NCBI GenBank assembly: GCA_030429665.1
Contig: JAUIEZ010000010.1
Span: forward strand, 1 to 63,048
Source of the DNA: Gammaproteobacteria bacterium
GTDB lineage: Bacteria > Pseudomonadota > Gammaproteobacteria > Arenicellales > CAJQKF01
DNA: 63,048 nucleotides
Reading direction: 5' to 3'
Positions 35,112 to 44,971 of this stretch are shown here, one piece after another; position 1 is the stretch's first letter; the number at the start of each line of letters is the position of its first letter. The position numbers and the translations under genes are program-made. The notes below the pieces were generated by a model. The model was given only the letters and a program-made list of their open reading frames with translations, was not told the DNA's origin and did not search any database.

Positions 35112-35801
35112 ATGCTGGAAGTGCAAAAACTCAACCAGTTTTACGGGCAGAGTCACACCTTGCGTGACATCGACCTTCATGTCACCGAAGGATTGTGCAC
35201 CTGTGTCATGGGTCGAAACGGCGTGGGCAAGACCACGCTGCTGCGCGCCATCCTGGGCCTCGTGCCGACGCGATCCGGGGAAGTGCGCTTCCGTGACGGC
35301 GAGTTGACGGGCCCGGCGGAGCGGCGTTGTGCCCGCGGTATCGGCTACGTGCCCCAGGGTCGCCAGATTTTTCCTCTCCTGACCGTGGAAGAGAATCTCG
35401 CCATCGGCCTGACCACGCGGCCCCGGGGCAAGCGGCGACTGCCGTCGCTGATTCACGAACTGTTCCCGGTGCTCAAGGAGATGAAAAGCCGCCGCGGCGG
35501 CGATCTTTCCGGCGGTCAGCAGCAGCAACTCGCCATCGGCCGCGCCCTGGCGCTCGAGCCGGAACTTCTGATCCTCGACGAGCCCACCGAGGGCATTCAA
35601 CCGTCCGTGGTCTCGGAAATCGCCGACGTCGTGACTCGGCTCAAGGCGGCGGGGCTCACGGTATTGCTGGTGGAACAGAAGCTGCCGTTCGTGCGCAAGG
35701 TGGTGGACCGCTTCGCCATCATGGACCGCGGCAGTGTCATGGCCGCGGGTCCCGTCGACGAACTCGGGGATGATCTTATCCGCGAGTACCTGACGGTATG
35801 A
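35112..35801 (+). CDS. urtE: urea ABC transporter ATP-binding protein UrtE
   Basis: UrtE is the second ATPase, 229 residues. It opens MLEVQKLNQFYGQSHTLRDI and carries Walker A GRNGVGKTTLLRAILGLV, the Q-loop YVPQGRQIFPLLTVEENLAI, signature LSGGQQQQLAIGRAL and Walker B LLILDEPTEGIQPSVV. The MGRNGVGKTT and EGIQPS wording separates it from LivF. Two bases separate it from urtD, and its stop overlaps the ureD start by four bases, linking transporter and urease genes in one transcript. Confidence 0.95.
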   Translation: MLEVQKLNQFYGQSHTLRDIDLHVTEGLCTCVMGRNGVGKTTLLRAILGLVPTRSGEVRFRDGELTGPAERRCARGIGYVPQGRQIFPLLTVEENLAIGLTTRPRGKRRLPSLIHELFPVLKEMKSRRGGDLSGGQQQQLAIGRALALEPELLILDEPTEGIQPSVVSEIADVVTRLKAAGLTVLLVEQKLPFVRKVVDRFAIMDRGSVMAAGPVDELGDDLIREYLTV

Positions 35802-36646
35802 CGATATTGTCGCAGCTTGCGCCGGTGGCGGATTCGCCACGTCGGTGGCCCGCCAGTCTGTCCGCCGCGGTCGCGGCGCGCGACGGCACGACGCGCCTGG
35901 TCGAACGCAGGCAGCGTGGACCGTTGGCATTGCAGCGGCCGCTGTATCCCGAGGGCGGCGTGGCTCATCTCTACCTTCTCCATCCGCCGGGTGGCGTGGC
36001 CGGCGGCGACAGCCTGGACATCCGGCTACGCGCCTACGACGGCGGGGCCTGCCTGGTGACGACACCCGGCGCCACCAAGTTCTATCGCGGCAACGGCGTG
36101 AACGCCGCGCAGGCGCAGCACGTTCGCGTCGACGACGGCGTCGTGGAATGGTTTCCCCAGGAGAACATCTTCTTCGACGGCGCCCGCGTTCGTTTGGTTT
36201 CCGAGTTCCACGTCGCTGCAGGCGGCTGCCTGTTTGCCTGGGAGATCAATTGCTTCGGCCGGCCTGCCGCGGGCGAAAGATTTCTTCGCGGGTGCGTGGA
36301 GAGCGAACTTCGCGTCCACGGCGACAGCGGGCTGAGACTCGTCGAACGATTCGTGCTGGACCCGGCCGGCGGTCGCGGCATGGGCGCGGCGGCGATGCGC
36401 GGATTCAGTGTATCCGCGACCCTGCTGGCAATGCCGGCAAACGACGATGCGCTGCGGCTCGTTCGCGACTCGTTACAAGGCGCCGGCGTGCCGTGCGGCG
36501 CCACCTTGCTCGACGATTTGCTGGTGCTGCGCTGCCTGGGTGACGGCGCCGAGCCGGTGCGCCGCGTGCTGGCCGATGCGTGGCGGGCACTGCGCCCCGT
36601 GATGACCGGACGGGATGCCGCGACACCGCGAATCTGGCTGACCTGA
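35798..36646 (+). CDS. ureD: urease accessory protein UreD
   Basis: UreD is the chaperone that binds apo-urease and, with UreF and UreG, helps load nickel. The 282-residue product contains the family stretches [34 protein letters not shown] and [13 protein letters not shown], and then [18 protein letters not shown]. The C-terminus has the usual [16 protein letters not shown] ending. Its ATG overlaps the urtE stop. Confidence 0.94.
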   Translation: MTILSQLAPVADSPRRWPASLSAAVAARDGTTRLVERRQRGPLALQRPLYPEGGVAHLYLLHPPGGVAGGDSLDIRLRAYDGGACLVTTPGATKFYRGNGVNAAQAQHVRVDDGVVEWFPQENIFFDGARVRLVSEFHVAAGGCLFAWEINCFGRPAAGERFLRGCVESELRVHGDSGLRLVERFVLDPAGGRGMGAAAMRGFSVSATLLAMPANDDALRLVRDSLQGAGVPCGATLLDDLLVLRCLGDGAEPVRRVLADAWRALRPVMTGRDAATPRIWLT

Positions 36647-36680
36647 ATCGACGCAAAAGACCAATCGACAGGAGGCAACC

Positions 36681-36983
36681 ATGGACTTGAGTCCCAGAGA
36701 GAAAGACAAGCTGATGTTGTTCACCGCGGCGCTGTTGGCCGAAAGGCGTCTCGCCCGCGGACTGAAGCTGAATTACCCCGAGGCGGTGGCGATGATCAGC
36801 GCCGCGATCCTGGAGGGAGCCCGCGACGGCCGCCCGGTGGCGGAGCTCATGGACTTCGGGCGCACCATTCTTCGTCGCGACGACGTGATGGACGGCGTGG
36901 CCGAGATGATCCACGACGTGCAGGTGGAGGCCACGTTTCCCGACGGCACCAAGCTGGTGACCGTCCACGATCCCATCAACTGA
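36681..36983 (+). CDS. ureA: urease gamma subunit UreA
   Basis: UreA is the small structural gamma subunit of urease, 100 residues, the normal size. It begins [20 protein letters not shown] and contains [38 protein letters not shown] and the end segment [23 protein letters not shown] lies just upstream of the ATG. It is separate from ureB, unlike the fused form of Helicobacter. Confidence 0.97.
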   Translation: MDLSPREKDKLMLFTAALLAERRLARGLKLNYPEAVAMISAAILEGARDGRPVAELMDFGRTILRRDDVMDGVAEMIHDVQVEATFPDGTKLVTVHDPIN

Positions 36984-36998
36984 ATACCGGAGCAGGTC

Positions 36999-37316
36999 AT
37001 GATTCCAGGCGAAGTGATCGCTCGCGACGGCGAAATCGCCATCAACGAAAATCGCGCGACCGTGCTCGTGGAGGTTGCCAATACCGGCGATCGACCCATC
37101 CAGGTCGGATCCCACTTCCACTTCTACGAGACCAATGACGCGCTCGCCTTCGACCGCGAGGCCGCCTATGGCTTCCGGCTCAACATACCGTCGGGCACCG
37201 CGGTTCGCTTCGAACCGGGCCAGAGCCGCACCGTGGAGTTGGTGTCCTATGGCGGCGAGCGCGCGGTATACGGATTCAACGCCCGCGTCATGGGGCCGCT
37301 GGAGGACAGGTCATGA
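36999..37316 (+). CDS. ureB: urease beta subunit UreB
   Basis: UreB is the beta structural subunit, 105 residues. The sequence [39 protein letters not shown] and [19 protein letters not shown] is unmistakable for the family. It follows ureA by 15 bp with GGAG upstream, and overlaps the ureC start by four bases (ATGA). Confidence 0.97.
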   Translation: MIPGEVIARDGEIAINENRATVLVEVANTGDRPIQVGSHFHFYETNDALAFDREAAYGFRLNIPSGTAVRFEPGQSRTVELVSYGGERAVYGFNARVMGPLEDRS

Positions 37317-39016
37317 GAACGATCTCGCGCAAGGCCTACGCGGAAATCTACGGTCCCACCACCGGCGACCGGGTGCGATTGGCGGACACGGACCTGATGA
37401 TCGAAGTGGAGCGCGACCACACGGTGTACGGGGACGAGGTCAAGTTCGGCGGGGGCAAGACGATCCGCGACGGCATGGGACAATCCCAACGCGTCGCCGC
37501 CGAGGTGGTCGACGTGGTCATCACCAACGCCCTGATCCTGGACCATTGGGGCGTGGTCAAGGCCGACATCGGCATCAAGGACGGTCGCATACACGCGATC
37601 GGCAAGGCCGGCAACCCGGATGTTCAGCCGGGCGTCGACATCGTCATCGGCGCCGCCACCGAGGCAATCGCGGCCGAGGGCATGATCGTCACCGCCGGCG
37701 CCATCGATGCCCACATTCACCTGATCTGTCCGCAACAGGTAGACGATGCGCTGATGTCCGGCGTGACCACCATGCTCGGCGGCGGCACCGGGCCGGCGAC
37801 GGGCACCAACGCGACGACGTGCACGCCGGGACCCTGGAACCTGCATCGCATGCTGCAGGCCGCGGAGGCGCTGCCGGTGAACATCGGCTTCCTCGGCAAG
37901 GGAAACGCGAGCGTGCCGGAACCGCTCGAGGAACAGATCGTCGCCGGCGCCATCGGCCTGAAGCTGCACGAGGACTGGGGCACCACGCCCGCTGCGATCG
38001 ACAACTGCCTCGACGTGGCCGAGCGTTTCGACGTGCAGGTCGCCATTCACACCGACACGCTCAACGAGTCGGGATTCGTCGAACATACACTCGCGGCCCT
38101 GCGCGACCGCACGATTCACACGTACCACACGGAAGGTGCCGGCGGCGGGCATGCGCCGGACATCATCCGCGCGTGCGGCCTGTCCAACGTGTTGCCGTCG
38201 AGCACCAACCCGACGCGGCCGTACACGGTCAACACGGTGGACGAGCACCTGGACATGCTGATGGTCTGCCATCATCTCGACCCGGGCATTGCCGAGGACG
38301 TGGCCTTTGCCGAATCGAGAATCCGCAAGGAGACCATTGCTGCCGAGGACATCCTGCACGATCTCGGCGCGTTCTCCATGATCGCCTCGGACAGCCAGGC
38401 CATGGGCCGGGTCGGAGAGGTCATCACCCGCACCTGGCAGACCGCGCACAAGATGAAGGTGCAGCGAGGCAGTCTTGGGCCCGATCCGGCGCACCACGAC
38501 AACTTCCGTGCCCGGCGCTACATTGCCAAGTACACCATCAACCCGGCGATTGCCCACGGTATTGCCCGAGAGGTCGGCTCCGTCGAGCCCGGCAAACTGG
38601 CGGACCTCGTGTTGTGGAAGCCGGCCTTTTTCGGCGTGAAGCCTCAACTCGTGATCAAGGGTGGCATGATCGTCGCTGCGCTGATGGGCGATCCCAACGC
38701 CTCGATCCCGACACCCCAGCCGGTGCACTACAGGCCCATGTTCGGCGCGCTGGGCCGGGCGCGAACCCACACCGCGGTGACGTTCGTGTCATCGGCGAGC
38801 GATACGGCGTTCATGCGCGGGACGCTGGGACTCGTCAGGCCGCTGGTTCCGGTCTGCAATACGCGATCGGTGAGAAAGGCCGACATGGTGCTCAACGACT
38901 ACCAACCCCGGGTGGATGTCGACCCCCAGACCTACGAGGTTCGCGCCGACGGCGAGTTGCTCCAGTGCGAGCCGGCCGCGGCGCTTCCCATGACACAACG
39001 CTACTTCCTGTTCTGA
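37313..39016 (+). CDS. ureC: urease alpha (catalytic) subunit UreC
   Basis: UreC hydrolyses urea to ammonia and carbamate with a dinickel centre. All catalytic residues are present at the standard Klebsiella numbering in this 567-residue protein: His134 and His136 ([11 protein letters not shown]), the carbamylated Lys217 and His219 ([12 protein letters not shown]), and the nickel-ligand histidine region [16 protein letters not shown]. The mobile flap has Cys319-His320 (MVCHHLD), and Asp360 is in [11 protein letters not shown]. The enzyme should be active once nickel is loaded. Start overlaps ureB; ureE starts two bases after the stop. Confidence 0.99.
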   Translation: MRTISRKAYAEIYGPTTGDRVRLADTDLMIEVERDHTVYGDEVKFGGGKTIRDGMGQSQRVAAEVVDVVITNALILDHWGVVKADIGIKDGRIHAIGKAGNPDVQPGVDIVIGAATEAIAAEGMIVTAGAIDAHIHLICPQQVDDALMSGVTTMLGGGTGPATGTNATTCTPGPWNLHRMLQAAEALPVNIGFLGKGNASVPEPLEEQIVAGAIGLKLHEDWGTTPAAIDNCLDVAERFDVQVAIHTDTLNESGFVEHTLAALRDRTIHTYHTEGAGGGHAPDIIRACGLSNVLPSSTNPTRPYTVNTVDEHLDMLMVCHHLDPGIAEDVAFAESRIRKETIAAEDILHDLGAFSMIASDSQAMGRVGEVITRTWQTAHKMKVQRGSLGPDPAHHDNFRARRYIAKYTINPAIAHGIAREVGSVEPGKLADLVLWKPAFFGVKPQLVIKGGMIVAALMGDPNASIPTPQPVHYRPMFGALGRARTHTAVTFVSSASDTAFMRGTLGLVRPLVPVCNTRSVRKADMVLNDYQPRVDVDPQTYEVRADGELLQCEPAAALPMTQRYFLF

Positions 39017-39018
39017 AC

Positions 39019-39522
39019 ATGCTCATTCTCACCAGGCCGAGAAGCGGTCACGATTACGTGTGTGGTCCCGTTCGCGGCGTGATCACGTTGACATACGAAC
39101 AGCGCACCCGCAGCCGCCTGCGCGCGCGTACCGACGACGACCGCGACGCCGCGCTGAACGTGGAGCGGGGCGGCATCTTGCGCGACGGCGATCGCCTGCG
39201 CAGTGCCGACGGGGAGATCATCCTCGTGCGCGCCGCAGCCGAATCGGTATCCGCCGTGTATTGCCATGACGCCCTCGCCCTCGCGCGTGTCTGCTACCAC
39301 CTCGGCAATCGCCACGTGGCGCTCGATATCCGCGAAGGCCGCGTGGCGTATCTCGCGGACCACGTTCTCGACGAAATGGTGCGCGGCCTGGACCTGGATC
39401 CGGTCGCCGAGCAGGCGCCATTCGAGCCGGAGGGGGGCGCCTACGGCGGTCATCATGCGCACCGCCACGACCACCACGACCCCGCCGGGGGCGAGCACCA
39501 TGCACACGCAATCGACCGCTGA
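39019..39522 (+). CDS. ureE: urease accessory nickel metallochaperone UreE
   Basis: UreE carries nickel to the urease activation complex. The 167-residue product has the peptide-binding N-terminal domain (RTRSRLRARTDDDRDAALNV, LRDGDRLRSADGEIILVRAA) and a C-terminal metal-binding domain with CYHLGNRHVALDI and DHVLDEMVRGL. Its tail is very His-rich (HHAHRHDHHD and GEHHAHAID), as in UreE proteins that bind several nickel ions. The start is ATG 39019 in the same frame as an open stretch that runs antisense-like through ureC. The 3' end overlaps ureF by 23 bp. Confidence 0.94.
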   Translation: MLILTRPRSGHDYVCGPVRGVITLTYEQRTRSRLRARTDDDRDAALNVERGGILRDGDRLRSADGEIILVRAAAESVSAVYCHDALALARVCYHLGNRHVALDIREGRVAYLADHVLDEMVRGLDLDPVAEQAPFEPEGGAYGGHHAHRHDHHDPAGGEHHAHAIDR

Positions 39523-40207
39523 CCCGGCGCCCGCCGCCCAGGAAGCATCGCTGGTACGGCTGTTTCAGCTAACCAGCCCGTCGCTGCCGGTCGGGGGCTT
39601 CAGTTACTCGCAGGGACTCGAGTACGCGGTCGAAAACGGCTGGGTGCATGACGCCGAGTCGTTCGCCGCGTGGCTGGACAGCATTGCCAGTGATTCGCTG
39701 GCGGGCCTGGAGATCCCGGTGCTGGCGCGGCTGCTCGACGCGATACATGCCGGGGATCCGGGCGAGTTCACGTGGTGGGTGGACCTGTTGTTCGCGTCCA
39801 GGGAAACCCGGGAGCTGCGCGAGGAGGAACGCAGTCGCGGTCGCGCGATGTTCCAGGTGCTGTCCGCGCTGGAAGTGCCGGTGGAGGCGGACTTTGCCGA
39901 CACCGTGAAGCGCTGCCAACTCGCCGGCTTCGCCTGGGCCGTCGCGAGGTGGAAAATTCCCATCGACCGGCTCGCGCTGGCCTACGCGTACGCATGGCTC
40001 GACAACGGCGTGACCGCGGGGATCAAGCTGATTCCGCTCGGTCAATCGAGCGGCCAGCGACTGCTCGCGCGCCTCGGTGCGACGCTGCCCGCCCGCGTGC
40101 TCGAAGCCGCGGAAGTGGCGGACGATCGAATCGGCGGTTCCACCCCCGCGCTGGCTATTGCCAGCAGCCTTCACGAAACCCAGTACACCCGATTGTTCAG
40201 ATCCTGA
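39500..40207 (+). CDS. ureF: urease accessory protein UreF
   Basis: UreF bridges UreD and the GTPase UreG in the activation complex. The 235-residue protein contains [20 protein letters not shown], the UreF signature, and then [38 protein letters not shown] and GQSSGQRLL. The start is ATG 39500, inside the His-rich 3' end of ureE. ureG follows after one base. Confidence 0.95.
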   Translation: MHTQSTADPAPAAQEASLVRLFQLTSPSLPVGGFSYSQGLEYAVENGWVHDAESFAAWLDSIASDSLAGLEIPVLARLLDAIHAGDPGEFTWWVDLLFASRETRELREEERSRGRAMFQVLSALEVPVEADFADTVKRCQLAGFAWAVARWKIPIDRLALAYAYAWLDNGVTAGIKLIPLGQSSGQRLLARLGATLPARVLEAAEVADDRIGGSTPALAIASSLHETQYTRLFRS

Positions 40208-40208
40208 C

Positions 40209-40847
40209 ATGAATCCAATGCATTCCAATCCCCTGCGCGTCGGCGTCGGCGGTCCCGTCGGCTCCGGCAAGACCGCTCTCATCGACGCACTGTGCAAGCG
40301 CATGCGCGATCGCTTCGAGATCGCCGTGGTGACCAACGACATCTATACCCGCGAAGATGCCGACTTCCTGATACGCAGCGAGGCCCTCGATGCCGGCCGC
40401 ATCATGGGCGTGGAGACCGGCGGCTGCCCACACACGGCGATACGGGAGGACGCGTCCATGAACCTTGCCGCTATCGACGAGTTGGTGGCGCGATTCGATC
40501 CGCTGGACATGGTCATCGTCGAGAGCGGCGGAGATAACCTGAGCGCCACGTTCAGTCCGGAACTGGCGGACCTGACGATATACGTCATCGACGTTTGCGG
40601 CGGCGACAAGATTCCGCGAAAAGGCGGTCCCGGCATCACGCGCTCGGATCTCCTGGTAATCAACAAGATCGATCTTGCGGAGCACGTCGGTGCTTCGTTG
40701 CAGGTCATGGATCGGGATGCCCGGCGCATGCGCGGCGAAGCCCCTTTCGTGTTCACCAACGTGCGCGCCGGCGACGGCGTCGATGTCGTGGTTAACTTCA
40801 TCGTGCGGCAGGGCATGCTCGACGTCGCGGATGCGGCCACCGCCTGA
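40209..40847 (+). CDS. ureG: urease accessory GTPase UreG
   Basis: UreG is the SIMIBI-class GTPase that powers nickel insertion. The 212-residue product has its P-loop GGPVGSGKT at residues 14-22, the [15 protein letters not shown] block, the nickel-binding CPH motif in [31 protein letters not shown], and the guanine-specificity motif VINKIDLA. It is the last gene of the urea operon. No hairpin terminator is visible before the next promoter. Confidence 0.97.
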   Translation: MNPMHSNPLRVGVGGPVGSGKTALIDALCKRMRDRFEIAVVTNDIYTREDADFLIRSEALDAGRIMGVETGGCPHTAIREDASMNLAAIDELVARFDPLDMVIVESGGDNLSATFSPELADLTIYVIDVCGGDKIPRKGGPGITRSDLLVINKIDLAEHVGASLQVMDRDARRMRGEAPFVFTNVRAGDGVDVVVNFIVRQGMLDVADAATA

Positions 40848-40880
40848 GGAGTGGTTCGTATCGGCCGAAAGCATCGCTTT

Positions 40881-40917
40881 GGTGCAATGGGCGGTCCGTT
40901 GTGCAGTCGTGGTGCGA
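40881..40917. promoter_or_regulatory. candidate activator sites upstream of the second sigma-54 promoter
   Basis: Three GTGC-containing motifs in direct orientation, GGTGCA at 40881, GTGCA at 40901 and GGTGCG at 40911, lie about 85-120 bp before the predicted start near 41002. They resemble the GGTGCA half-sites upstream of urtA and NtrC half-sites in general. No full dyad is formed, so the assignment is weak. Confidence 0.35.
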
Positions 40918-40975
40918 TCGCGTCGTTGTCAGCCCCGTTGGCGGCCCGAGCGGTGCCGGTGCGGCGCGCTCCGGG

Positions 40976-40991
40976 TGGCACGCAACTTGCT
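40976..40991 (+). promoter_or_regulatory. sigma-54 promoter of the glucosylglycerate genes
   Basis: TGGCACGCAACTTGCT is a complete match to the RpoN consensus TGGCACG-N4-TTGCW. GG at 40977-40978 and GC at 40989-40990 are 12 bp apart. The predicted start is near 41002, leaving about 37 bases before the phosphatase ATG at 41039 and ruling out the in-frame start at 40901. It is the second such promoter in the window. Confidence 0.82.
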
Positions 40992-41038
40992 GCCCCATTT
41001 GTGAACGTAACAGCGTCGCGATCCGCGCCCGAAGACCG

Positions 41039-41965
41039 ATGACTGCGAATTTCATGTCCATGACCCGAGCGAGCACGCGATATCCGCCCATCGGCATCGA
41101 GCGGGCGGTCGACGTGCTCGGCTTGGGCGCGGGGCCGCGACCGCGCTGGATCGTCGTGACCGACCTCGACGGAACGCTGCTCGACTCGCAAGACTACACC
41201 GCCACGCCGGCACTGCCGGTGCTGCGATCGCTCGCCAGGGCCGGTATCCCGGTGGTCCTGTCAACGAGCAAGACGCGCGTCGAGGTAGAGGCGGTTCGCG
41301 AAGAACTCGACAATCGCGATCCTTTCATCGTCGAGAACGGCGGCGCCATTTTCGCGCCGGAGCGGTTGTTCGAGGACCTGCCGTCAAAGTGGGAATGCAG
41401 GGACGGATACACCGCCCTGATCCTGGGCACCCCCTACGCGGACATTCGCGCGGTGCTCGGGACCTTGCGCGAGCGATACCGGTTCGAAGGTTTCGCGGAC
41501 ATCGACGAGGACAGGTTGCGGCGAATGACCGGTCTGTCCGCCCGGGACGCGGCCCGCGCCCGATGTCGCGAGTTCGGTGAACCAATCGTTTGGCGAGACG
41601 GTTCCGGCGCATTGACAAAGTTCACCGCCAAGCTCGCCGAACATGGGCTCACCGTCAAGCGCGGCGGTCGCTTCCTGCACGTGGACGGTGGATCGGACAA
41701 GGCGCGCGCATTGCGGTCATTGCGCGAGGAATACCAGAACCTGTGGCGTTGCCCGACTCGGGTCATCGCGCTTGGCGACAGCGACAACGATGCCGCCATG
41801 CTTTCGGCGGCCGACCTGGCGGTGCTCGTACCCTCGACGTTTCATTCGATGCCGGTGGTGGAGAATCCGTCGATCATGCTGGCGGCGGAGCCGGGGCCCG
41901 CGGGTTGGGCGGGCGTGATTGGCCCGCTGGTGGAAAGGTACCTGGAGCACGACGCGGATGGGTGA
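41039..41965 (+). CDS. glucosyl/mannosyl-3-phosphoglycerate phosphatase (HAD family)
   Basis: The enzyme would remove phosphate from glucosyl-3-phosphoglycerate to give the compatible solute glucosylglycerate. The 308-residue protein is a Cof/MPGP-type HAD phosphatase with the nucleophile motif DLDGTLLD (from residue 42), a Ser/Thr motif VVLSTSKTR, FIVENGGAIF, a cap domain, and the acidic metal motif ALGDSDNDAAML. By similarity it is in the mannosyl-3-phosphoglycerate phosphatase family, which includes enzymes acting on the glucosyl form; the GT81 synthase next door favours glucose. The start is ATG 41039; ATG 41054 is possible. It overlaps the synthase gene by eight bases. Confidence 0.85.
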   Translation: MTANFMSMTRASTRYPPIGIERAVDVLGLGAGPRPRWIVVTDLDGTLLDSQDYTATPALPVLRSLARAGIPVVLSTSKTRVEVEAVREELDNRDPFIVENGGAIFAPERLFEDLPSKWECRDGYTALILGTPYADIRAVLGTLRERYRFEGFADIDEDRLRRMTGLSARDAARARCREFGEPIVWRDGSGALTKFTAKLAEHGLTVKRGGRFLHVDGGSDKARALRSLREEYQNLWRCPTRVIALGDSDNDAAMLSAADLAVLVPSTFHSMPVVENPSIMLAAEPGPAGWAGVIGPLVERYLEHDADG

Positions 41966-43184
41966 CTTTTACCAGAACGGGATCATTACCACGCTGCACA
42001 ACCTTTCCGATCGACCGCTGCCGGACATCGAACGCGAGCTACGTGATTTCTCCCGGGAAAGGCCCATTGCGCTGGTGCTCCCCGCGCTGTTCTCCGAGTT
42101 GCAGGCCGAGGCGCTGCCCCACATTGTCTCCTGCCTGGCCGAAGTGGACTACGTCGGCGAGATCATCATCGGATTGGATCGAGCCTCGGCGGAAGACTAC
42201 CAGGCGGCGCTGGAGTTCTTCGCCCGATTGCCGCAGCCGCATCGCGTACTGTGGAACGACGGCCCGCGGCTGCGCGGCGTGGACGAAGCGCTGCAGCGCG
42301 AATCTCTCGCGCCGCGCGAGATGGGAAAGGGGCGCAACGTCTGGTATTGCCTTGGCTACGTGCTTGCCGCCGGAAACGCCGAGGCCATCGCGCTGCACGA
42401 CTGCGACATTCGAACCTACGACCGGTCCCTGTTGGCGCGCCTGGTCTATCCTGTCGCCAATCCGTCGTTCAGCTACGAGTTTTGCAAGGGCTTCTACGCC
42501 CGCGTCGCCGACGGAAAGATAAACGGTCGGGTCAGCCGATTGCTGATGACGCCGCTGTTGAGGTCCCTGAAGAAGATATTCGGCCATCTCGAGTACCTGG
42601 AGTACCTGGACAGCTACCGCTACCCCCTCGCGGGAGAGTTCTCGATGCGCCGGGACGTCATCAAGGATCTTCGCATTCCCAGTGACTGGGGGCTGGAGAT
42701 CGGCGTGCTCTCGGAGGTGCATCGCAATTTCTCCACCAACAGGTTGTGCCAGGTCGACATCGCCGATCGTTACGATCACAAGCACCAGCCCTTGTCGCCG
42801 TTCAACGACGAAGGCGGTCTGTCGAAAATGTCGATCGACATACTCAAGGCCGTGTATCGCAAACTTGCCACCCACGGCGTGGTGCTGAGTCGCGAGACGT
42901 TTCGCTCGATCAAGGCCAGTTACTTCAGGATCGCCCTCGATTTCATCGAGACCTATCACAACGACGCGTTGATCAACGGGTTGCACCTGGATATCCATCG
43001 CGAGGAACAGGCCGTCGAGTTGTTTGCCGGCAACATCATGAAGGCCGGTGACGCGTTCCTGGAGAACCCGATGGAAACGCCCTTCATCCCGAGCTGGAAC
43101 CGGGTAAGAAGCGCCATGCCCGATGTCTTTGATCGCATCCGGGACGCCGTGGACGAGGACCACGCCCAGTTCGGTACTGCCTGA
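41958..43184 (+). CDS. gpgS: glucosyl-3-phosphoglycerate synthase (GT81)
   Basis: This transferase would join glucose from a nucleotide sugar to 3-phosphoglycerate, the first step to glucosylglycerate. The 408-residue product starts [19 protein letters not shown] and has a retaining GT-A fold with [13 protein letters not shown], the [12 protein letters not shown] substrate loop and the metal-binding DCD at residues 148-150. [20 protein letters not shown] and [13 protein letters not shown] are further GT81 landmarks. The length fits bacterial and archaeal GpgS proteins. The ATG lies inside the phosphatase gene's last codons, and the phosphorylase gene follows after one base. Confidence 0.9.
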   Translation: MGDFYQNGIITTLHNLSDRPLPDIERELRDFSRERPIALVLPALFSELQAEALPHIVSCLAEVDYVGEIIIGLDRASAEDYQAALEFFARLPQPHRVLWNDGPRLRGVDEALQRESLAPREMGKGRNVWYCLGYVLAAGNAEAIALHDCDIRTYDRSLLARLVYPVANPSFSYEFCKGFYARVADGKINGRVSRLLMTPLLRSLKKIFGHLEYLEYLDSYRYPLAGEFSMRRDVIKDLRIPSDWGLEIGVLSEVHRNFSTNRLCQVDIADRYDHKHQPLSPFNDEGGLSKMSIDILKAVYRKLATHGVVLSRETFRSIKASYFRIALDFIETYHNDALINGLHLDIHREEQAVELFAGNIMKAGDAFLENPMETPFIPSWNRVRSAMPDVFDRIRDAVDEDHAQFGTA

Positions 43185-43185
43185 G

Positions 43186-44928
43186 ATGCCGGAGGAAAGC
43201 GCCCGGTCGGAACTACGGCACCGGCTGATCGCCCACCTGGCGGTCATCTACCCCGACGCGGACCACGAAACGCTCGCCACCCGCATCGTCGAGGCGATGC
43301 GACTCGATTCCGTCTCCTCGATTCCCGCCGCTCACCGCAACCATTGGGACCAGGGTGACATCATCCTGATTACCTACGGCGACACCATCAGCACGGACGG
43401 TGAGCATCCACTGTCGACGCTCAAATCGTTCATCGACGAGTGGCTGGCCGCGCTGGTGAACTGCGTCCACGTGCTGCCGTTCTTTCCGTGGAGCTCGGAC
43501 GACGGGTTCGCGGTGATCGACTACGTGAGCGTCAACGACCATATCGGCGACTGGGAAGACGTCGAGGCCATTTCCGGACGTTATCGGCTGATGGCGGACC
43601 TGGTGCTCAACCATTGCTCCAGCCGATCGGCCTGGTTCGAGAATTTCAAGCAGGACAGCGATCCTGGTCGGGACTACTTCCGGGTGCGACGGAGCGATGA
43701 CGACGTCTCCCGGGTGACACGCCCACGGTCCACGCCGCTTTTCACGCCGTTTCGCACGGTAAACGGCGACGTCGAGGTCTGGTGTACTTTCGGGCCCGAC
43801 CAGGTGGATTTCGATTTTTCCAATCCGTCGGTGCTGTTGGAGTTCGTTCGCATCGTGCGTTTCTACCTCGACCGCGGCGTTCGCATCTTTCGTCTCGACG
43901 CGGTGGCTTTTCTCTGGAAGGAGTCCGGCAGCGAATGCATCAACCTGCCCCAGACCCACGAGATCGTCCGGCTGCTTCGAACCCTGGTGGAATTCGCCGT
44001 CCACGACGCCATCCTGGTAACCGAGACCAACATCCCCAACCGCGAAAACCTGAGCTATTTCGGCAACGCCAACGAAGCTCACGCCATCTACAACTTCGCG
44101 CTGCCGCCGCTGCTGGTCAACACGCTGCTGACCGGCGATTGCCGCCACCTCAAATCCTGGTTGATGAGCATGCCGCCGGCGCAGAACGGCACCAGCTACC
44201 TGAACTTCATCGCCTCGCACGACGGCATCGGTCTGCGTCCGGCGGAGGGACTGCTCGACGAAGGAGAGATCGACGCGATGCTCGGCGCCATGCGCGACTT
44301 CGGCGGCCTGGTTTCCTGGCGTTCCGATGCGGACGGCAACGCGCGTCCCTACGAGATAAACATCAGTCTTTATGATGCCCTGGCCGGTACGCTGTCGGGC
44401 CGCGACGAATGGCAGGAGGAGCGCTTTATTTGCGCCCACGTGATCATGATGTCACTGGAAGGAATCCCCGCCTTCTACATTCATAGCCTGCTGGCCACCG
44501 GCAATGACCACGAAAGAGTGCGCCACAGCAATCACAACCGCCATATCAACCGGCGGCGGTATGATCGCGACGAACTGAACGCGATACTCGAAGCCGGTGG
44601 TGAACAACGCCGCGTGCTCGATCGCTTGCGCCGGCTGATCAGCACGCGTAAACGACAGGCGGCATTTCATCCGAATGCCACGCAGTTCACGCTGCACCTG
44701 GGCGAGGCGCTGTTCGCCTTTTGGCGCCAAAGCGTCGACCGGCGGCAGAGCATATTCTGCATCTTCAACGTGAGCGACCGGGTCCAGCCGTTGTTGTTGT
44801 CCGACGTCAACCTGGTTGGCACCGACGCCTGGCGCGACCTGATCGGCGGCGCGCTGTACACGGACCACCGCGAGCGTATCGACCTGGCGCCCTACCAGAG
44901 CTTGTGGATCAGCAACGTGGACGATTGA
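43186..44928 (+). CDS. GH13 glycoside phosphorylase, probably glucosylglycerate phosphorylase
   Basis: The enzyme would split glucosylglycerate with phosphate into glucose-1-phosphate and D-glycerate, recycling the solute. The 580-residue protein belongs to the sucrose-phosphorylase subfamily GH13_18. It keeps the family motifs [17 protein letters not shown], the nucleophile Asp238 in IFRLDAVAF, the acid/base Glu280 in VTETNIPN and the stabiliser Asp346 in [12 protein letters not shown]13_18 also contains sucrose and glucosylglycerol phosphorylases. Its place directly after the phosphatase and GpgS genes makes glucosylglycerate the best guess. The ATG at 43186 follows the synthase stop by one base. 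Confidence 0.82.
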   Translation: MPEESARSELRHRLIAHLAVIYPDADHETLATRIVEAMRLDSVSSIPAAHRNHWDQGDIILITYGDTISTDGEHPLSTLKSFIDEWLAALVNCVHVLPFFPWSSDDGFAVIDYVSVNDHIGDWEDVEAISGRYRLMADLVLNHCSSRSAWFENFKQDSDPGRDYFRVRRSDDDVSRVTRPRSTPLFTPFRTVNGDVEVWCTFGPDQVDFDFSNPSVLLEFVRIVRFYLDRGVRIFRLDAVAFLWKESGSECINLPQTHEIVRLLRTLVEFAVHDAILVTETNIPNRENLSYFGNANEAHAIYNFALPPLLVNTLLTGDCRHLKSWLMSMPPAQNGTSYLNFIASHDGIGLRPAEGLLDEGEIDAMLGAMRDFGGLVSWRSDADGNARPYEINISLYDALAGTLSGRDEWQEERFICAHVIMMSLEGIPAFYIHSLLATGNDHERVRHSNHNRHINRRRYDRDELNAILEAGGEQRRVLDRLRRLISTRKRQAAFHPNATQFTLHLGEALFAFWRQSVDRRQSIFCIFNVSDRVQPLLLSDVNLVGTDAWRDLIGGALYTDHRERIDLAPYQSLWISNVDD

Positions 44929-44971
44929 TCGTCAATCGTGGGTGCGCGGACGGCCATCGGGGCCGCAGCGG

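Noticed and set aside
37075-39018. Long plus-strand frame through ureB and ureC ending at the ureE stop
   Set aside because: The part before 39019 is a frame-shifted shadow of ureB and ureC. Only the last 168 codons, starting at ATG 39019, are ureE.
30000-41000. Further sigma-54 promoters
   Set aside because: Only the elements at 30020-30036 and 40976-40991 match. Other TGGCAC occurrences (for example near 10430 and 12061) lack TTGC at the right distance.
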